A DNA stretch of 64,000 bases, taken from the NCBI RefSeq assembly GCF_039724765.1, contig NZ_CP155729.1, positions 3,171,501 through 3,235,500 on the forward strand. Direction: 5' to 3'. Within the stretch, counting starts at the first letter, position 1; every line of letters starts with the position of its first letter. The DNA is from Sagittula stellata E-37 (GTDB taxonomy: Bacteria; Pseudomonadota; Alphaproteobacteria; Rhodobacterales; Rhodobacteraceae). Under the pieces are notes generated by a model, which saw only the letters and a program-made list of their open reading frames with translations, was not told the origin of the DNA and did not search any database. Positions 23,997 to 32,347 of the stretch are shown one piece after another. Both the position numbers and the translations under genes were made by a program.

Positions 23997-26291
23997 TCAT
24001 TCAGCCGCGATCCGATCATTCTCCAGCATCGACCAGACACGCATCGGCGTGAATGGCATGTCCACTTGTCTGATTCCCCGTTCCCACAACGCATCCTGCA
24101 CCGCGTTCGACACTGCCGCCAGCGCGCCGACCGTTCCGGCCTCGCCGCAGCCCTTCATTCCCATCGGGTTCGCCGTCGAAGGCACCGGCTCCGTCTCGAA
24201 ACCGATCTTGGGTATGAGATCGGCCCTCGGCATCCCGTAGTCCATGAACGTTGCCGTGAGCAGTTGCCCGTTGCCATCATAGACGACGTGTTCGGTCAGA
24301 GCCTGCCCCAGCCCCTGCGCCACCCCGCCGTGCACTTGCCCCTCGGCCAGCATCGGGTTGATCAGGTTGCCGAAATCGTCAACCACCGTGTAACGGTCGC
24401 AGGCGACATGGCCGGTTTCCGGGTCGATCTCCACCTCTGCGACGTGGCATCCGTTGGGGTAGGACCGCCCCGGCAGCTTGGCCGTGGCCTGCCAGACAAG
24501 CAGGTCCTCGCGGCCGACGTCGCGTGCCATCTGCGCCACCTCCAGCATCGTGGGCGTCAGGTTCGATCCCTCGGCGCGGAAACGTTCGTCGTCGAAGGTC
24601 ACTTCATCCGCCGCGACGCCCATCTCGCTGGCAAGGAACGCCGAGAAGCCGCCGACCATCTCTGCCACAGCCTGCAACGTCACGTTTGTCTGCGTCGTCA
24701 CCGATCGCGATCCGCCGGTGCCCCCGCCCGAAGCGATGCGGTCGCTATCGCCCTGCACCACCTCGATCTTTTCCGCCGGAATGCCGGTCTGGTCGGCAAG
24801 GAACTGGCGGAACACCGTTTCGTGCCCCTGCCCGTTCGACTGGGTCCCGACGTAGATCAGCGCACCGTCACCAACAAATTCCACCTTAACGTCCTCATGC
24901 GGCTGCCCGAGGATAGACTCGATGTAATAACAAACCCCCAACCCGCGAAGCTTGCCCTCGGCAGCACTGGCCTCACGCCGGGCGGCAAAGCCCGCCACAT
25001 CCGCCGATGTCTCGGCCCGGCCAAGCACGCGAGCGAACGCGCCCACGTCGTACGATTCCCCGGCCACCGTGGTGTAGGGAAACTGCTCCGGCTTGATGAA
25101 GTTGATGCGGCGCAGTTCCATCGGATCGACGCCCAGTTCGCGCGCGGCCCGGTCCATCACCCGCTCCAGCACATAAATCGCCTCCGGGCGGCCAGCGCCG
25201 CGATAGGCATCCACCTGCGTGGTGTTCGTATAGAACCCTTCCGCCCGCTGATAGACCGTCTGGATATCGTAAACCCCTGTCAGGACGCGAGAAAACAGGA
25301 ACGACTGGATCATCTGCCCGAACTGGGAGTTGTACGCGCCAAGGTTCGACCGGGTGTGGGACCGGTAGGCCACGATGCGGTTGTCGGCGTCGAAGGCAAG
25401 CTCTGCCAGCGTCACGAGGTCCCGGCCCGCGTTGTCGGACAGCATCGCCTCGGTCCGGTCGGACATCCAGTGCACCGGTCGGCCCAGCACCTTCGCGGCA
25501 TGGGGAAGAACAAAGTACTCCGGGTAGGCCATGCCCTTCATGCCGAAGCCGCCGCCGACGTCGGGATTGGTGGTGCGGACCTTCTCCGCCTCGACCTTGT
25601 AGGCGCGCGCAAGCTCCTTCTTCATCCCCCAGACACCCTGCCCGCCGAACGCCAGATGCATCCGGTCGCCGTCCCATTCGGCGAAGGCGCCACGCGGCTC
25701 CATGGAATTCACGATGATCCGGTTGTCCCCGACTTCCAGCGACACGACCTTTGCCGCCGCCTTGAAAGCCGCGTCGGTGGCCGCCTCGTCGCCCATGCCG
25801 TAGTCATAGGCGCGGTTGTCGGGCGCCTCCGGGTGGATGGCCTCTCCGCCTGCGCCGATCTCCATGTGGGCAGGCAGGTCGTCGTAGTCGATCTCGACCA
25901 GTTCGGCGGCATCCTTCGCCTGTTCCAGCGTGTCGGCGACGATCATCGCCACCGCCTCTCCGACGAAGCGCAGCCGACCCTCCGCCAGAAGCGGGCGTTT
26001 CGGCGCGGCCCCCTTCGTGCCATCACGGTTGGGCGCGCAGGTGTAGGTCATCCGCGCGTCCAGACCCGCCTCTTCCAAGTCCGCCTGGGTGATGACGGCA
26101 TGCACGCCCGGGGCCTCCAGCGCGGCAGACACGTCGATCCCCTTCAGCACCGCATGAGCTACGGGCGAGCGCAGGAAGTAGGCCCTGAGCGCGCCCTCCG
26201 GCACGATGTCATCGACGTAGCGTCCCTGACCGGTCAGGAACCGTGTGTCCTCGACCCGCCTGACCGACTGGCTCTTGCCGAACTTTTCCAT
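23997..26291 (-). CDS. Form-II molybdopterin dehydrogenase large subunit (CoxL-like)
   Basis: A 764-residue xanthine-oxidase-family molybdenum subunit. It has an N-terminal SVRRVEDTRFLTGQGRYVDD domain, then VGGGFGMKGMAYPE, QVDAYRGAGRPEAIY and GGTGGSRSVTTQ Moco-binding segments, and a terminal MGMKGCGEAGTVGA loop with the catalytic glutamate. The active loop reads AYRGAGR rather than the AYxCSFR of true form-I CO dehydrogenase, so CO oxidation is unlikely; the substrate is an unknown aromatic or heterocyclic compound. ATG at 26291 follows AAGGGAG. The FAD (CoxM) and 2Fe-2S (CoxS) subunits this class needs are not adjacent. Confidence 0.9.
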   Translation of the reverse strand: MEKFGKSQSVRRVEDTRFLTGQGRYVDDIVPEGALRAYFLRSPVAHAVLKGIDVSAALEAPGVHAVITQADLEEAGLDARMTYTCAPNRDGTKGAAPKRPLLAEGRLRFVGEAVAMIVADTLEQAKDAAELVEIDYDDLPAHMEIGAGGEAIHPEAPDNRAYDYGMGDEAATDAAFKAAAKVVSLEVGDNRIIVNSMEPRGAFAEWDGDRMHLAFGGQGVWGMKKELARAYKVEAEKVRTTNPDVGGGFGMKGMAYPEYFVLPHAAKVLGRPVHWMSDRTEAMLSDNAGRDLVTLAELAFDADNRIVAYRSHTRSNLGAYNSQFGQMIQSFLFSRVLTGVYDIQTVYQRAEGFYTNTTQVDAYRGAGRPEAIYVLERVMDRAARELGVDPMELRRINFIKPEQFPYTTVAGESYDVGAFARVLGRAETSADVAGFAARREASAAEGKLRGLGVCYYIESILGQPHEDVKVEFVGDGALIYVGTQSNGQGHETVFRQFLADQTGIPAEKIEVVQGDSDRIASGGGTGGSRSVTTQTNVTLQAVAEMVGGFSAFLASEMGVAADEVTFDDERFRAEGSNLTPTMLEVAQMARDVGREDLLVWQATAKLPGRSYPNGCHVAEVEIDPETGHVACDRYTVVDDFGNLINPMLAEGQVHGGVAQGLGQALTEHVVYDGNGQLLTATFMDYGMPRADLIPKIGFETEPVPSTANPMGMKGCGEAGTVGALAAVSNAVQDALWERGIRQVDMPFTPMRVWSMLENDRIAAE

Positions 26292-26365
26292 GGACACACT
26301 CCCTTGCGCTTGCCGGTTTGCCCCGGACCTTAGCCTTTGCGGGCGAAGTGTCCAGAGCAGGCCGG

Positions 26366-27487
26366 TCAGCGCATGAGCGTGACGATTTTCCGTGCGCCGT
26401 AGCCGTTGAAACGGGTCACGAGGGCGGTGGAATAGGCACCGCAGGCATGGAACAGCAGATAGTCGCCTTCGGCCAGATCCTCTGGCAGGGACACCTGGTC
26501 GGACAGCCGGTCGAGGCTGTCGCAGGTCGGGCCGAAGACGGTGTTCGCCACGGTTTCGCCGTCGCGCCGCGTGCCGTCCTGCGCATAGGCCGTCAGCCGC
26601 TGCGACGGGGACAGGTCGCGCCATTCGGACAGGCCGCCGTAAATGCCGTCGTTCAGGAAGACCGCGCCGTCGCAAATCGCCTTGACCTGAAGCGCCAGTT
26701 CGAAGGCCTCGGCCACCATCGCGCGGCCCGGCTCGCAGACCAGAGCGGGGGCATCGTCACCGAAAGATGCGCGCACGGCGTCCCGGATCGCGTCAAAGAT
26801 CACCTCCAGGTCAGGTTCCGGGTCGTTGCGATGCGCGGGGAAACCACCGCCGACGTTCAGACGGTGCAGGGTCACGCCCGCCTCTGCCGCAATCCTCGCC
26901 GATGCCGCGATATAGGCCACCCAGGCTTGCGCGTCGCGGCATTGGGTGCCGGGGTGGAAGGTGATCGACGGCACGCCGCCCCTATCCTTCACCGCCCGCA
27001 GGAGCGCCACGGCCTTCTCAGGTGCCGCGCCGAACTTCGTCCCGAAGTCATAGACGGCCCCCGCCACCGGCAGCTTCAGGCGCACGGCAATCTCGGCGCC
27101 CTCGATGTCGCCCAGCTTCTCCAGCTCGCTCATACGGTCCACAGACCACGACACGACGCCGAAGGCGCGCGCTGCAGCAACCTCTGCCTTCGAACGGACG
27201 GGGTTGTGGTAGTGCAGCCGTGCCTTGGGGTCCACATCGCGCACCAGCGCCATTTCCTCGGGCGAGGCAACGTCGAACGCCTGCAGACCGGCACGCGACA
27301 GCGCCTCGATCACCACCGGGTCGGGGTTCGCCTTCACGGCATAGGTCACCTCTCCGGGGAAACCGTCGATGAAGCGGCGCGCCATGCGCGTCAGCCGCTC
27401 CGGATCGTAGAAAAAGACCGGCTCGTCCGGCAATTCCCGGGCCATCCACTTCGCCGGGTCACTGTAGAAGGTGTCCTGTACAACCAT
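26366..27487 (-). CDS. Ornithine (or lysine/ornithine) decarboxylase, type III fold
   Basis: A 373-residue alanine-racemase-fold PLP enzyme making putrescine from ornithine. The PLP lysine is K52 in VTYAVKANPDP. HYHNPVRSK, SITFHPGTQ and NVGGGFPAHR are cofactor and dimer segments, CEPGRAMVAEA binds phosphate, and FGPTCDSLD carries the cysteine that completes the active site from the other subunit. Lysine activity is possible. AGGAG fixes the start at 27487. The divergent Lrp-type regulator starts 110 bases away. Confidence 0.92.
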   Translation of the reverse strand: MVVQDTFYSDPAKWMARELPDEPVFFYDPERLTRMARRFIDGFPGEVTYAVKANPDPVVIEALSRAGLQAFDVASPEEMALVRDVDPKARLHYHNPVRSKAEVAAARAFGVVSWSVDRMSELEKLGDIEGAEIAVRLKLPVAGAVYDFGTKFGAAPEKAVALLRAVKDRGGVPSITFHPGTQCRDAQAWVAYIAASARIAAEAGVTLHRLNVGGGFPAHRNDPEPDLEVIFDAIRDAVRASFGDDAPALVCEPGRAMVAEAFELALQVKAICDGAVFLNDGIYGGLSEWRDLSPSQRLTAYAQDGTRRDGETVANTVFGPTCDSLDRLSDQVSLPEDLAEGDYLLFHACGAYSTALVTRFNGYGARKIVTLMR

Positions 27488-27597
27488 GTGTTCGTGTCTC
27501 CTGCTCGCGTTCCCCGAAAATGCACCCACGCCCTGCGATTCATATGGGCAGGACGGACAGAATGTGCCATTCTTCTCGTCAGATCGACGAGGATGAC

Positions 27598-28035
27598 ATG
27601 CAGATCGACGAAACCGACCGCAAACTGATCGCCGCGCTGGCCGAGAACGCCCGCGCCCCCGTGGCGGAACTGGCCCGCAGGCTGGACCTTGCCCGGACGA
27701 CGGTGCAGGCGCGCATCGACCGACTTCTCGCCAGCGGTGCCATTGCAGGTTTCACCCTCAGGCGCGGTCCCGGCCTGCGCCCGCCCCTGCGCGCCACCGT
27801 GCTGATTTCCCTGGAACCGAACGAGGCCGCCGCCGTTCTGTCGCGCCTGAAGGCCATGCCGGAGGTCGAGACGGTGCACACCACATCGGGCCGCTTCGAT
27901 TTCCTTGTCAGCCTGACCGCCGGCACGACCGAGGCGCTGGACATCAGCCTCGACAAGATCGTCGAGGCGAAGGGTGTGCGCAGTTCGGAAAGCCTGATCC
28001 ACCTCTCGACCAAGATCGACCGGGTCGGGCGCTGA
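27598..28035 (+). CDS. Lrp/AsnC family transcriptional regulator
   Basis: A 145-residue regulator: HTH in residues 3-55 (IDETDRKLIAALAENARAPV, then LDLARTTVQARIDRLLASG) and a RAM ligand domain ending in STKIDRVGR. ATG at 27598 is preferred over an upstream in-frame start because GAGGA lies just before it and the protein then begins with the usual Lrp N-terminus. It is divergent from ornithine decarboxylase, which suggests control of that gene by an amino acid or polyamine. Confidence 0.9.
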   Translation: MQIDETDRKLIAALAENARAPVAELARRLDLARTTVQARIDRLLASGAIAGFTLRRGPGLRPPLRATVLISLEPNEAAAVLSRLKAMPEVETVHTTSGRFDFLVSLTAGTTEALDISLDKIVEAKGVRSSESLIHLSTKIDRVGR

Positions 28036-28081
28036 GCGCACGAAGATGCCCGGGACAATGCCCGCCGCGATTGAGACGTGA

Positions 28082-28109
28082 TTGACAGAATTGCGACATC
28101 GCATACGAT
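28082..28109 (+). promoter_or_regulatory. Candidate sigma-70 promoter of the CHAT-protease cluster
   Basis: TTGACA (28082-28087), 16-base spacer, TACGAT (28104-28109; four of six matches to TATAAT), in a locally AT-rich 70-base stretch ahead of the cluster. Assignment is inference from motif and position. Confidence 0.5.
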
Positions 28110-28147
28110 GATCGTGTATTTTTTAACGAATATTGAGGAGCGCGCGC

Positions 28148-29479
28148 ATGCCCGGTTCGCCCGAAGCGCCGATTTTCACCCATCAGGGTTTTCTCGGTCA
28201 AACGGTCCCGTTTCACGCCATCACCTACGACAAGAACGGGGTCTGCACCTCTCCGGCGACACGCGACGCGGTCCTGCGCCTGATCCGCGATGGCGGTCAC
28301 TCCGACACGATCCTGTTCAGCCATGGCTGGAACAACGACTGGGACGATGCCATGCGCCTCTACCGCGCGTTCATGGAAGGCGTCTGCGCTATGGCAGACC
28401 AGCGCGGTGACGTCCTGCCAGGCGGTTTGAAGCCCCTGTTTCTTGGCGTGTCCTGGCCCAGTGCCGCCCTGCTCTGGCCGTGGGAAGAGACACCCGATCT
28501 GGCCGCCGGCACACCCGAACCGGTCGTAGAAAGCGCCGATGCGGAGCTTCTGCGCGAGGACATGGACCCCGACGAGGCAGAGGCGCTGACCGCTTTCCTC
28601 GCGGGGAAGGACACCATCACCGGGGCCGAGCTGTCGCAACTGTCGGAATTGCTCGCTCCGCAGTTCGCCCATCCCGACGAGGACGAGACGGAAGCCTCGG
28701 CGCAGTTCACCGCGCGCGACCTCGAACACACTTTCCGTTCCGCGGATATCCTGGCGGAAGGGCCAGAGGATGACGATGGCGGCTTCGACAGCGGCGGTAC
28801 GATCGACGACGCGCCAACCGATGGCGTGCAGGCCGCCGGGGGGCCTTTCTCCGGTGTCTTCGGCCTGCGAAAGGTGCTCAGGATGGCGACGGTCCTAAAG
28901 ATGAAGGACCGCGGCGGTGTCGTGGGCGCCAACGGCGTGGCCGAACTGTTGCAACGCCTGCTAGGAGAGACGGGCACCCGCCTTCACATCGTCGGGCATT
29001 CCTACGGTGCAAAGGTGACGATGACGGCGCTTAGCCGGGTGCAGGCCCCGCGCGCCGTGGAATCCGTGCTGCTTCTCCAGCCCGCCGTGAACCACCTCGC
29101 CTTCGCTCAGGATGTGGAGGGGCGGCCCGGCGGCTTCCGCAAGGTCCTAGAGCGGTGTCGCAAGCCGGTACTGACAACCCGGTCGAAGAACGACATCCCG
29201 CTCAGGCACGTCTTCCACCTGGCCGTACGCCGCCGCAGCGACCTGGGCGAGATGCAGTTCGCGTCGGGCGTCAGTCAGTTCGCGGCAATGGGCGGTTACG
29301 GGCCGCATGAACTCGCGCCCGGCGAACTGCTGGAGGTCACCCTTCCCGACCGGGGCATCACGTATCCCGACCTCTCCGGACACGCGGTGATCGACCTGAA
29401 CGGCGACGGGCGCATCACCGGGCATTCCGACGTCACCAACCCTTACACCTTCTGGGCGATGCTCCAGAACCTGCGCTGA
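28148..29479 (+). CDS. Alpha/beta-hydrolase-like protein, first gene of CHAT cluster
   Basis: A 443-residue protein. An N-terminal strand and oxyanion region TILFSHGWNNDWDDAMRLY lies near 54-73, and a nucleophile elbow LHIVGHSYGAKV near 279-290 (Ser285) identifies a serine hydrolase/lipase fold. Between them lies an acidic, partly disordered insert (about 115-235). Residues 416-428 read DLNGDGRITGHSD, resembling an EF-hand/dockerin calcium loop, with serine at the usual position-12 acid. No signal peptide or transmembrane helix. GAGGAG seven bases upstream fixes ATG 28148. The next gene starts nine bases after the stop. Confidence 0.78.
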   Translation: MPGSPEAPIFTHQGFLGQTVPFHAITYDKNGVCTSPATRDAVLRLIRDGGHSDTILFSHGWNNDWDDAMRLYRAFMEGVCAMADQRGDVLPGGLKPLFLGVSWPSAALLWPWEETPDLAAGTPEPVVESADAELLREDMDPDEAEALTAFLAGKDTITGAELSQLSELLAPQFAHPDEDETEASAQFTARDLEHTFRSADILAEGPEDDDGGFDSGGTIDDAPTDGVQAAGGPFSGVFGLRKVLRMATVLKMKDRGGVVGANGVAELLQRLLGETGTRLHIVGHSYGAKVTMTALSRVQAPRAVESVLLLQPAVNHLAFAQDVEGRPGGFRKVLERCRKPVLTTRSKNDIPLRHVFHLAVRRRSDLGEMQFASGVSQFAAMGGYGPHELAPGELLEVTLPDRGITYPDLSGHAVIDLNGDGRITGHSDVTNPYTFWAMLQNLR

Positions 29480-29488
29480 AAGGACCCC

Positions 29489-30907
29489 ATGGCGACCCTC
29501 GTCCGCGCCTCCGAACACCTGCTCGCGCTCCGCTGCACGGTAGAGATGTCGCGGAGCGGGGCGTTGCTGGCCGCCGAACCCTATCGGGGCGAGGAAGCGC
29601 TGGCCGAACCGCTGCGCCTGCCGCTGACCGACCTCGGGTTTCCCGCCACGGTCCGAGACCGGCAGAACGGTTTCAGACCAAAGGTGCCGGGCGATCTGCG
29701 CGGGATGTTCGCTTGGTTGGGCGAACAGGCCGATGGACCGGAGGCGATCTGGATTCAACTGGCCTACGGCGCAGAAACCCTGGGTGCCTATCCGTGGGAA
29801 GAAATGTTCTCCGACACCTGCGGCCGGGCGATCCTGCGGGTGCCGAACTTCGTCCGTCCGGGCTACGCCCCGGCGTCCGACCGGCCCATCGCGATCTGTG
29901 CGGCCGCGCCCAGAGCCAAGGGTAGCGAAGATTGGGGAGCGCCGTTGCTGGATCTGCTAGACAGCCTTCCGCATTTCGAGAGACGCGATGTCGTGCTGTT
30001 CCACGGCGCTGACATGGTGCCCGAGGAGGTGCGAGACCTCGACCACCTTGGCCAGAGGTTTCCCCAGCTTCGCTTTCACCGCGCAGCCCTGCCCGAGAAA
30101 GCGGATGCACCGGACCGCGCACGGACCATCCCGCAGTCCGCCGAGGTGAGCAATCCTTGGCTGACGTGGATGGCCGACACGCTTGGCCCGGAGGGTGCAC
30201 ATGCCGTCCACTTCCTCTGTCCCGGCTACGCCAGTAACGCCCATGGCGCGCTGGCCCTGCCGGAAAGCCCGCTCTCGGACGGAGATTCGCAATGGTCCCG
30301 CTTCGTGGGGGCGCAGGAACTCGCGCGCTTCTGCGACACCATCGGCGCGCAGCTTGTCACCCTGACCGCCCTCGGCGACCCTCGGTGGTCCACCGGGCTT
30401 CGGCTGCTTCTGAACGAGATGTCGTGGCGGCGTCCCGGCCCCTTCCTGCTGAACTTGCGCCAACGGGATCGGCAGCTTGCGCCGGCCCTCCACGCCCTGG
30501 CAGGGGAGCCCTTTTATCCCGACCCGGCACCCGGGCTGGTGTTCTCTGTCCATCCGAAGGCCGTGGCCGCTGCCGAACCCAAAGCTGCCTTCCAGGCCAT
30601 CACAAGAGGGGTGCGGACCGCCACCGTCGCCCCGGGCGAGCCGCTGTCGGAAAGTGCGCTCGACGATGTGATGCTGCCCGCACCGTCGGGCACGCTGGAC
30701 GACGGTTTGCGCGCAGCCTTCGAAACGCCGGATCTTGCCACCTCCGTGCCACCGCTTCCCGCCGACCTTCAGCGCACGCTTGACCAGATCGGCAGCGCGC
30801 GGCCGAAATCGCGCACGCAGGAGGCGCGGGACCAGGGGGCGCTACGCGCGCTGGACTTCATCTCGAAGCTGACGGGCGGCGATTTTGGCGGGGGAACGGG
30901 CCGATGA
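29489..30907 (+). CDS. CHAT-like protein lacking both catalytic residues
   Basis: A 472-residue protein whose layout parallels the CHAT protease encoded next. YPWEEMF (101-107) mirrors the LPWEALR block, and AVHFLCPGYASN (239-250) mirrors AHLFCHGYAGTE but with proline P245 where the catalytic histidine should be. QLVTLTALGD (288-297) mirrors WLVVLNACSLAD but with leucine L295 where the catalytic cysteine should be. It is therefore probably an inactive pseudoprotease: a regulator, substrate or scaffold. The C-terminal 100 residues look disordered or helical. Its stop overlaps the next ATG (ATGA). The alignment was made by eye. Confidence 0.72.
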   Translation: MATLVRASEHLLALRCTVEMSRSGALLAAEPYRGEEALAEPLRLPLTDLGFPATVRDRQNGFRPKVPGDLRGMFAWLGEQADGPEAIWIQLAYGAETLGAYPWEEMFSDTCGRAILRVPNFVRPGYAPASDRPIAICAAAPRAKGSEDWGAPLLDLLDSLPHFERRDVVLFHGADMVPEEVRDLDHLGQRFPQLRFHRAALPEKADAPDRARTIPQSAEVSNPWLTWMADTLGPEGAHAVHFLCPGYASNAHGALALPESPLSDGDSQWSRFVGAQELARFCDTIGAQLVTLTALGDPRWSTGLRLLLNEMSWRRPGPFLLNLRQRDRQLAPALHALAGEPFYPDPAPGLVFSVHPKAVAAAEPKAAFQAITRGVRTATVAPGEPLSESALDDVMLPAPSGTLDDGLRAAFETPDLATSVPPLPADLQRTLDQIGSARPKSRTQEARDQGALRALDFISKLTGGDFGGGTGR

Positions 30908-32334
30908 GTGTCACCCGCATCCGGTTCGAGCGTGCCATCGGTCACGACATGACCGAGTACACCCAGTTCCACATCGAGGCGCCCGGCGTCCTCCTGAGCG
31001 ATGCCCCCCGCCCGCCACTACAGATCGACGCCCACAAGGCGGTGTTCGACGCCTTCGATGCCGCCGGACCGGACGACGTGGTCCGCGCGGCGGGCGATGC
31101 GCTCTGGTCCTGCCTCTCGGCCCACCGCAACACCAAGGAGGCGTTCCGCCCGATCCTGCGCAAAGACGCGACGAAGGGGGCATTGCGGCTGGCCTTCTCC
31201 GACCTCGCGGGCGACGCAAAAGCCCTGCCATGGGAGGCCCTGCGAGAGACGCAGGCCGGGTTCCTCTGCTTCGACCGCCGCATTCCGATCCTGCGCGAGG
31301 TAGAGACGGAAACCGCCCCGGACCTGCAGATTGCCAACACCGACACGCTGCGCTTTCTCGCCGTGATCGGCGCACGCGGCGATGACGGACAGGGAGAATG
31401 GGACGAGATCCGGAAGGCTCTGCAGTCTCTGACCGGTTCGGTCAGGTTTCAGGCGCTGATCCTCGCCTCCCGGCAGGAACTCGAGGACGACATCAACGCG
31501 CTCGGCGTTCCTGCGATCCGCGCCGAAACCATACCGCATGGCACCAGCGCCCTCGTGGCACGGATCGAGCGCTTTGGTCCCCATGTGGCGCACTTGTTCT
31601 GCCACGGCTACGCAGGCACCGAATCCGTGCTTGAGGTCGAGGACGGGGGCGTCAACTACGGCTGCACGAAACCGACCTGGCTGATGCGCGGCGACCTGCT
31701 GCATGCGCTTTCGGCCAAGGCGTGGCTCGTGGTGCTGAACGCCTGTTCGCTGGCGGATGTGGGCGATGCGGAGGACACCGGGCCGGGCACGCCCGAAACC
31801 GCCAGCCTGTGCGAGGAACTCGTCCAGTCCGGGATACCGGTGGTGGTGGGGATGCGCGGGCCGATGCTGGCACGATACACCCATGCCTTCGGCGGTACTT
31901 TCCATGAACGGGCGTTGCGGGCCGTTGGACAGGCCATCGCCCAAGGCGGCATGGAGCTCGATTTGGGGGCCTGTTTCTCCGACGCCTGCCGCGCCATTCT
32001 CGCCGACCCGCCGTTGCCCCCGATGCTGGCCGCCGCCCGCATCCGCGACTGGACCTTCCCGGTCATGACGCTCCGCAGCGGGCCGCTCGCGATCAAGGTC
32101 ATCGGCCATGGCGACGCCCCCGGCGGCGCGTCCCCCGACGTGGACGAAGACACCCTTCTGGCCCGCGAAGAGGCCATCGGCGAACGGGAGGTTCTGGCCC
32201 GCATTCTGGATAGCCGGGGCGACGTGCTGCCGGACGAGGCCGTGCGCGAGGTCCGCGCACGCATCGCGGAACTCGAGGCGCAACTGGGCACCCGGACCCG
32301 GACCGAAGAACACACAGCCTTCGACGAGGCATGA
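30904..32334 (+). CDS. CHAT-domain (caspase-like) protease
   Basis: A 476-residue clan CD peptidase. An N-terminal half (1-130) with ALPWEALRETQAGFLCFDRR leads to the CHAT domain. The catalytic histidine is H234 in HVAHLFCHGYAG and the catalytic cysteine C281 in WLVVLNACSLAD, the classic CHAT dyad. ELVQSGIPVVVGMRGPM is the conserved following strand. The last 60 residues form a charged helix, probably a coiled coil (EREVLARILDSRG, then REVRARIAELEAQLG). CHAT proteases in bacteria cleave partner proteins in defence or cell-death pathways. Cytoplasmic; coupled to both neighbours. Confidence 0.85.
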   Translation: MSVTRIRFERAIGHDMTEYTQFHIEAPGVLLSDAPRPPLQIDAHKAVFDAFDAAGPDDVVRAAGDALWSCLSAHRNTKEAFRPILRKDATKGALRLAFSDLAGDAKALPWEALRETQAGFLCFDRRIPILREVETETAPDLQIANTDTLRFLAVIGARGDDGQGEWDEIRKALQSLTGSVRFQALILASRQELEDDINALGVPAIRAETIPHGTSALVARIERFGPHVAHLFCHGYAGTESVLEVEDGGVNYGCTKPTWLMRGDLLHALSAKAWLVVLNACSLADVGDAEDTGPGTPETASLCEELVQSGIPVVVGMRGPMLARYTHAFGGTFHERALRAVGQAIAQGGMELDLGACFSDACRAILADPPLPPMLAAARIRDWTFPVMTLRSGPLAIKVIGHGDAPGGASPDVDEDTLLAREEAIGEREVLARILDSRGDVLPDEAVREVRARIAELEAQLGTRTRTEEHTAFDEA

Positions 32335-32347
32335 CCGGAGACGCGCC

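Noticed and set aside
23997..26291. Aerobic CO dehydrogenase
   Set aside because: The active loop is AYRGAGR (form II), not the AYxCSFR of form I enzymes, and partner subunits are absent.
22914..26333. 1139-codon open frame on the plus strand
   Set aside because: It runs across the antisense of two solid genes (DUF2235 and the CoxL-like subunit) and shows no recognisable domain.
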